A program made the position numbers and the translations under genes. Below are positions 63,309 through 64,000 of a stretch of 64,000 bases of DNA, in pieces. Numbering within the stretch: the stretch's first letter is position 1; each line of letters begins with the position of its first letter. The notes beneath the pieces were generated by a model, which searched no databases, had not been told where the DNA came from, and was given only the letters and a program-made list of their open reading frames with translations. The DNA comes from Pseudomonas fluvialis (GTDB lineage Bacteria; Pseudomonadota; Gammaproteobacteria; Pseudomonadales; Pseudomonadaceae), in assembly GCF_014207935.1 (NCBI RefSeq), contig NZ_JACHLL010000002.1:367865-431864 (forward strand). Reading direction: 5' to 3'.

Positions 63309-64000
63309 ATGAGCGTTAGGCATTTTCTCTCATTGACGGATTTCAGCCCCCAGGAACTGGTGGCCCTGATCCGCCGCGGCATCGAGCTGAAAGACCTGCG
63401 CAACAAGGGCGTGCTGCTGGAGCCGCTAAAGAACCGCGTGCTGGGCATGATCTTCGAGAAAGCCTCGACCCGTACCCGCCTGTCCTTCGAGGCCGGCATG
63501 ATCCAGCTCGGCGGCCAGGCCATCTTCCTCTCGCCGCGCGACACCCAGTTGGGCCGTGGCGAGCCGATCAGCGACACTGCCATCGTCATGTCGCGCATGC
63601 TCGATGCGGTGATGATCCGCACCTACGCCCACAGCACCCTGACCGATTTTGCCGCACACTCGACCGTGCCGGTGATCAACGGCCTGTCCGACGATCTGCA
63701 TCCCTGCCAGCTGCTGGCCGACATGCAGACCTTCCGCGAGGCGCGCGGCAACATCGCCGGCAAGACGGTGGCGTGGATCGGTGATGGCAACAACATGTGC
63801 AACACCTACCTGGAAGCCGCCGTGCAGTTCGACTTCCAGCTGAATATCGCCTGCCCGGAAGGCTACGAGCCCAAGGCCGAGTTCCTCGCTCTGGCCGGTG
63901 ATCGCGCGCGGATCATCCGCGACCCGCTGGAAGCCGTGCGCGGCGCCCACCTGGTCAGCACCGACGTCTGGGCCTCGATGGGCCAGGAAGAGGAAATGGC
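63309..64000 (+). CDS. argF: Ornithine carbamoyltransferase ArgF (3' end outside the window)
   Basis: This is the start of the anabolic ornithine carbamoyltransferase of arginine synthesis; about 230 codons are visible. [16 protein letters not shown] contains the carbamoyl phosphate-binding STRTR, and [16 protein letters not shown] holds the HPxQ motif. The ATG at 63309 begins [17 protein letters not shown]. The frame stays open to the window edge. Family and gene are clear. Confidence 0.95.
   Translation, partial: MSVRHFLSLTDFSPQELVALIRRGIELKDLRNKGVLLEPLKNRVLGMIFEKASTRTRLSFEAGMIQLGGQAIFLSPRDTQLGRGEPISDTAIVMSRMLDAVMIRTYAHSTLTDFAAHSTVPVINGLSDDLHPCQLLADMQTFREARGNIAGKTVAWIGDGNNMCNTYLEAAVQFDFQLNIACPEGYEPKAEFLALAGDRARIIRDPLEAVRGAHLVSTDVWASMGQEEEM

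Noticed and set aside
1-64000. tRNA genes, CRISPR arrays, prophage or integrase genes, complete insertion sequences
   Set aside because: I looked for T-loop signatures, regular repeat-spacer patterns and transposase or integrase motifs on both strands and found none I could support.

Overview
The window is a chromosomal segment of a gammaproteobacterium, most likely a Pseudomonas. This rests on local gene orders I recognise from Pseudomonas: hrpA-fadD1-fadD2-lipase-phaJ1-(phrS)-alkB-rapA, the bra branched-chain amino acid operon, dcd...apbC-metG, and rsxABCDGE-nth followed by a PA3496-type small gene. GC-rich codon use and DUF5064/DUF2288 proteins typical of the genus agree. The species cannot be fixed from sequence reading alone. 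I see no rRNA, tRNA, CRISPR array, prophage or complete IS element.

Layout. 1-9140: lipid metabolism and its neighbours. These are a partial hrpA, two acyl-CoA synthetases (fadD1, fadD2), a periplasmic solute-binding-like protein, an alpha/beta hydrolase overlapping phaJ1, and an AlkB-type demethylase cluster. Between phaJ1 and the alkB cluster is a small transcription unit with a perfect ANR/FNR box that encodes a 38-residue single-helix peptide. By position, size and control it looks like the PhrS dual-function sRNA locus, and the peptide resembles the CcoM subunit of cbb3 oxidase. 9337-14734: rapA, a hydroxypyruvate-isomerase-like gene with a tartronate-semialdehyde-reductase-like gene, and two small DUF genes. 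14735-19942: braCDEFG high-affinity branched-chain amino acid uptake, with a terminator between the binding protein and the permease genes. 19991-23478: a PP2C phosphatase, Ser/Thr kinase and double-FHA membrane protein operon, not next to any type VI secretion genes.

23686-31540: a small basic protein, a membrane diguanylate cyclase, a dienoyl-CoA-isomerase-like gene divergent from a TetR regulator over a shared palindrome, a large RTX metalloprotease with lower GC, a cold-shock gene, and a cvfB-mgtC pair with a long hairpin that would hide the mgtC ribosome-binding site. 31841-39471: an LTA-synthase-like sulfatase, then a tightly packed set of PerM family transporter, outer-membrane factor, membrane fusion protein, DUF2955 pump and two-helix potassium-channel-like gene. 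39537-45898: dcd, a GAF-PAS-GGDEF-EAL protein with a degenerate GGDEF site, apbC and metG.

45959-52300: a minor pilin operon (pilE, fimT/U, pilV, pilW, pilX, pilY1) with pilE first and pilY2 absent, of visibly lower GC than its neighbours. 52554-59647: the rsxABCDGE electron-transport complex, nth and a PA3496-type gene, with two well-formed promoters. 59676-64000: grxD, a roughly 193-bp MITE-like element whose end appears to supply the stop codon of a periplasmic CxxCH cytochrome, that cytochrome's partner molybdopterin oxidoreductase, and the start of argF.
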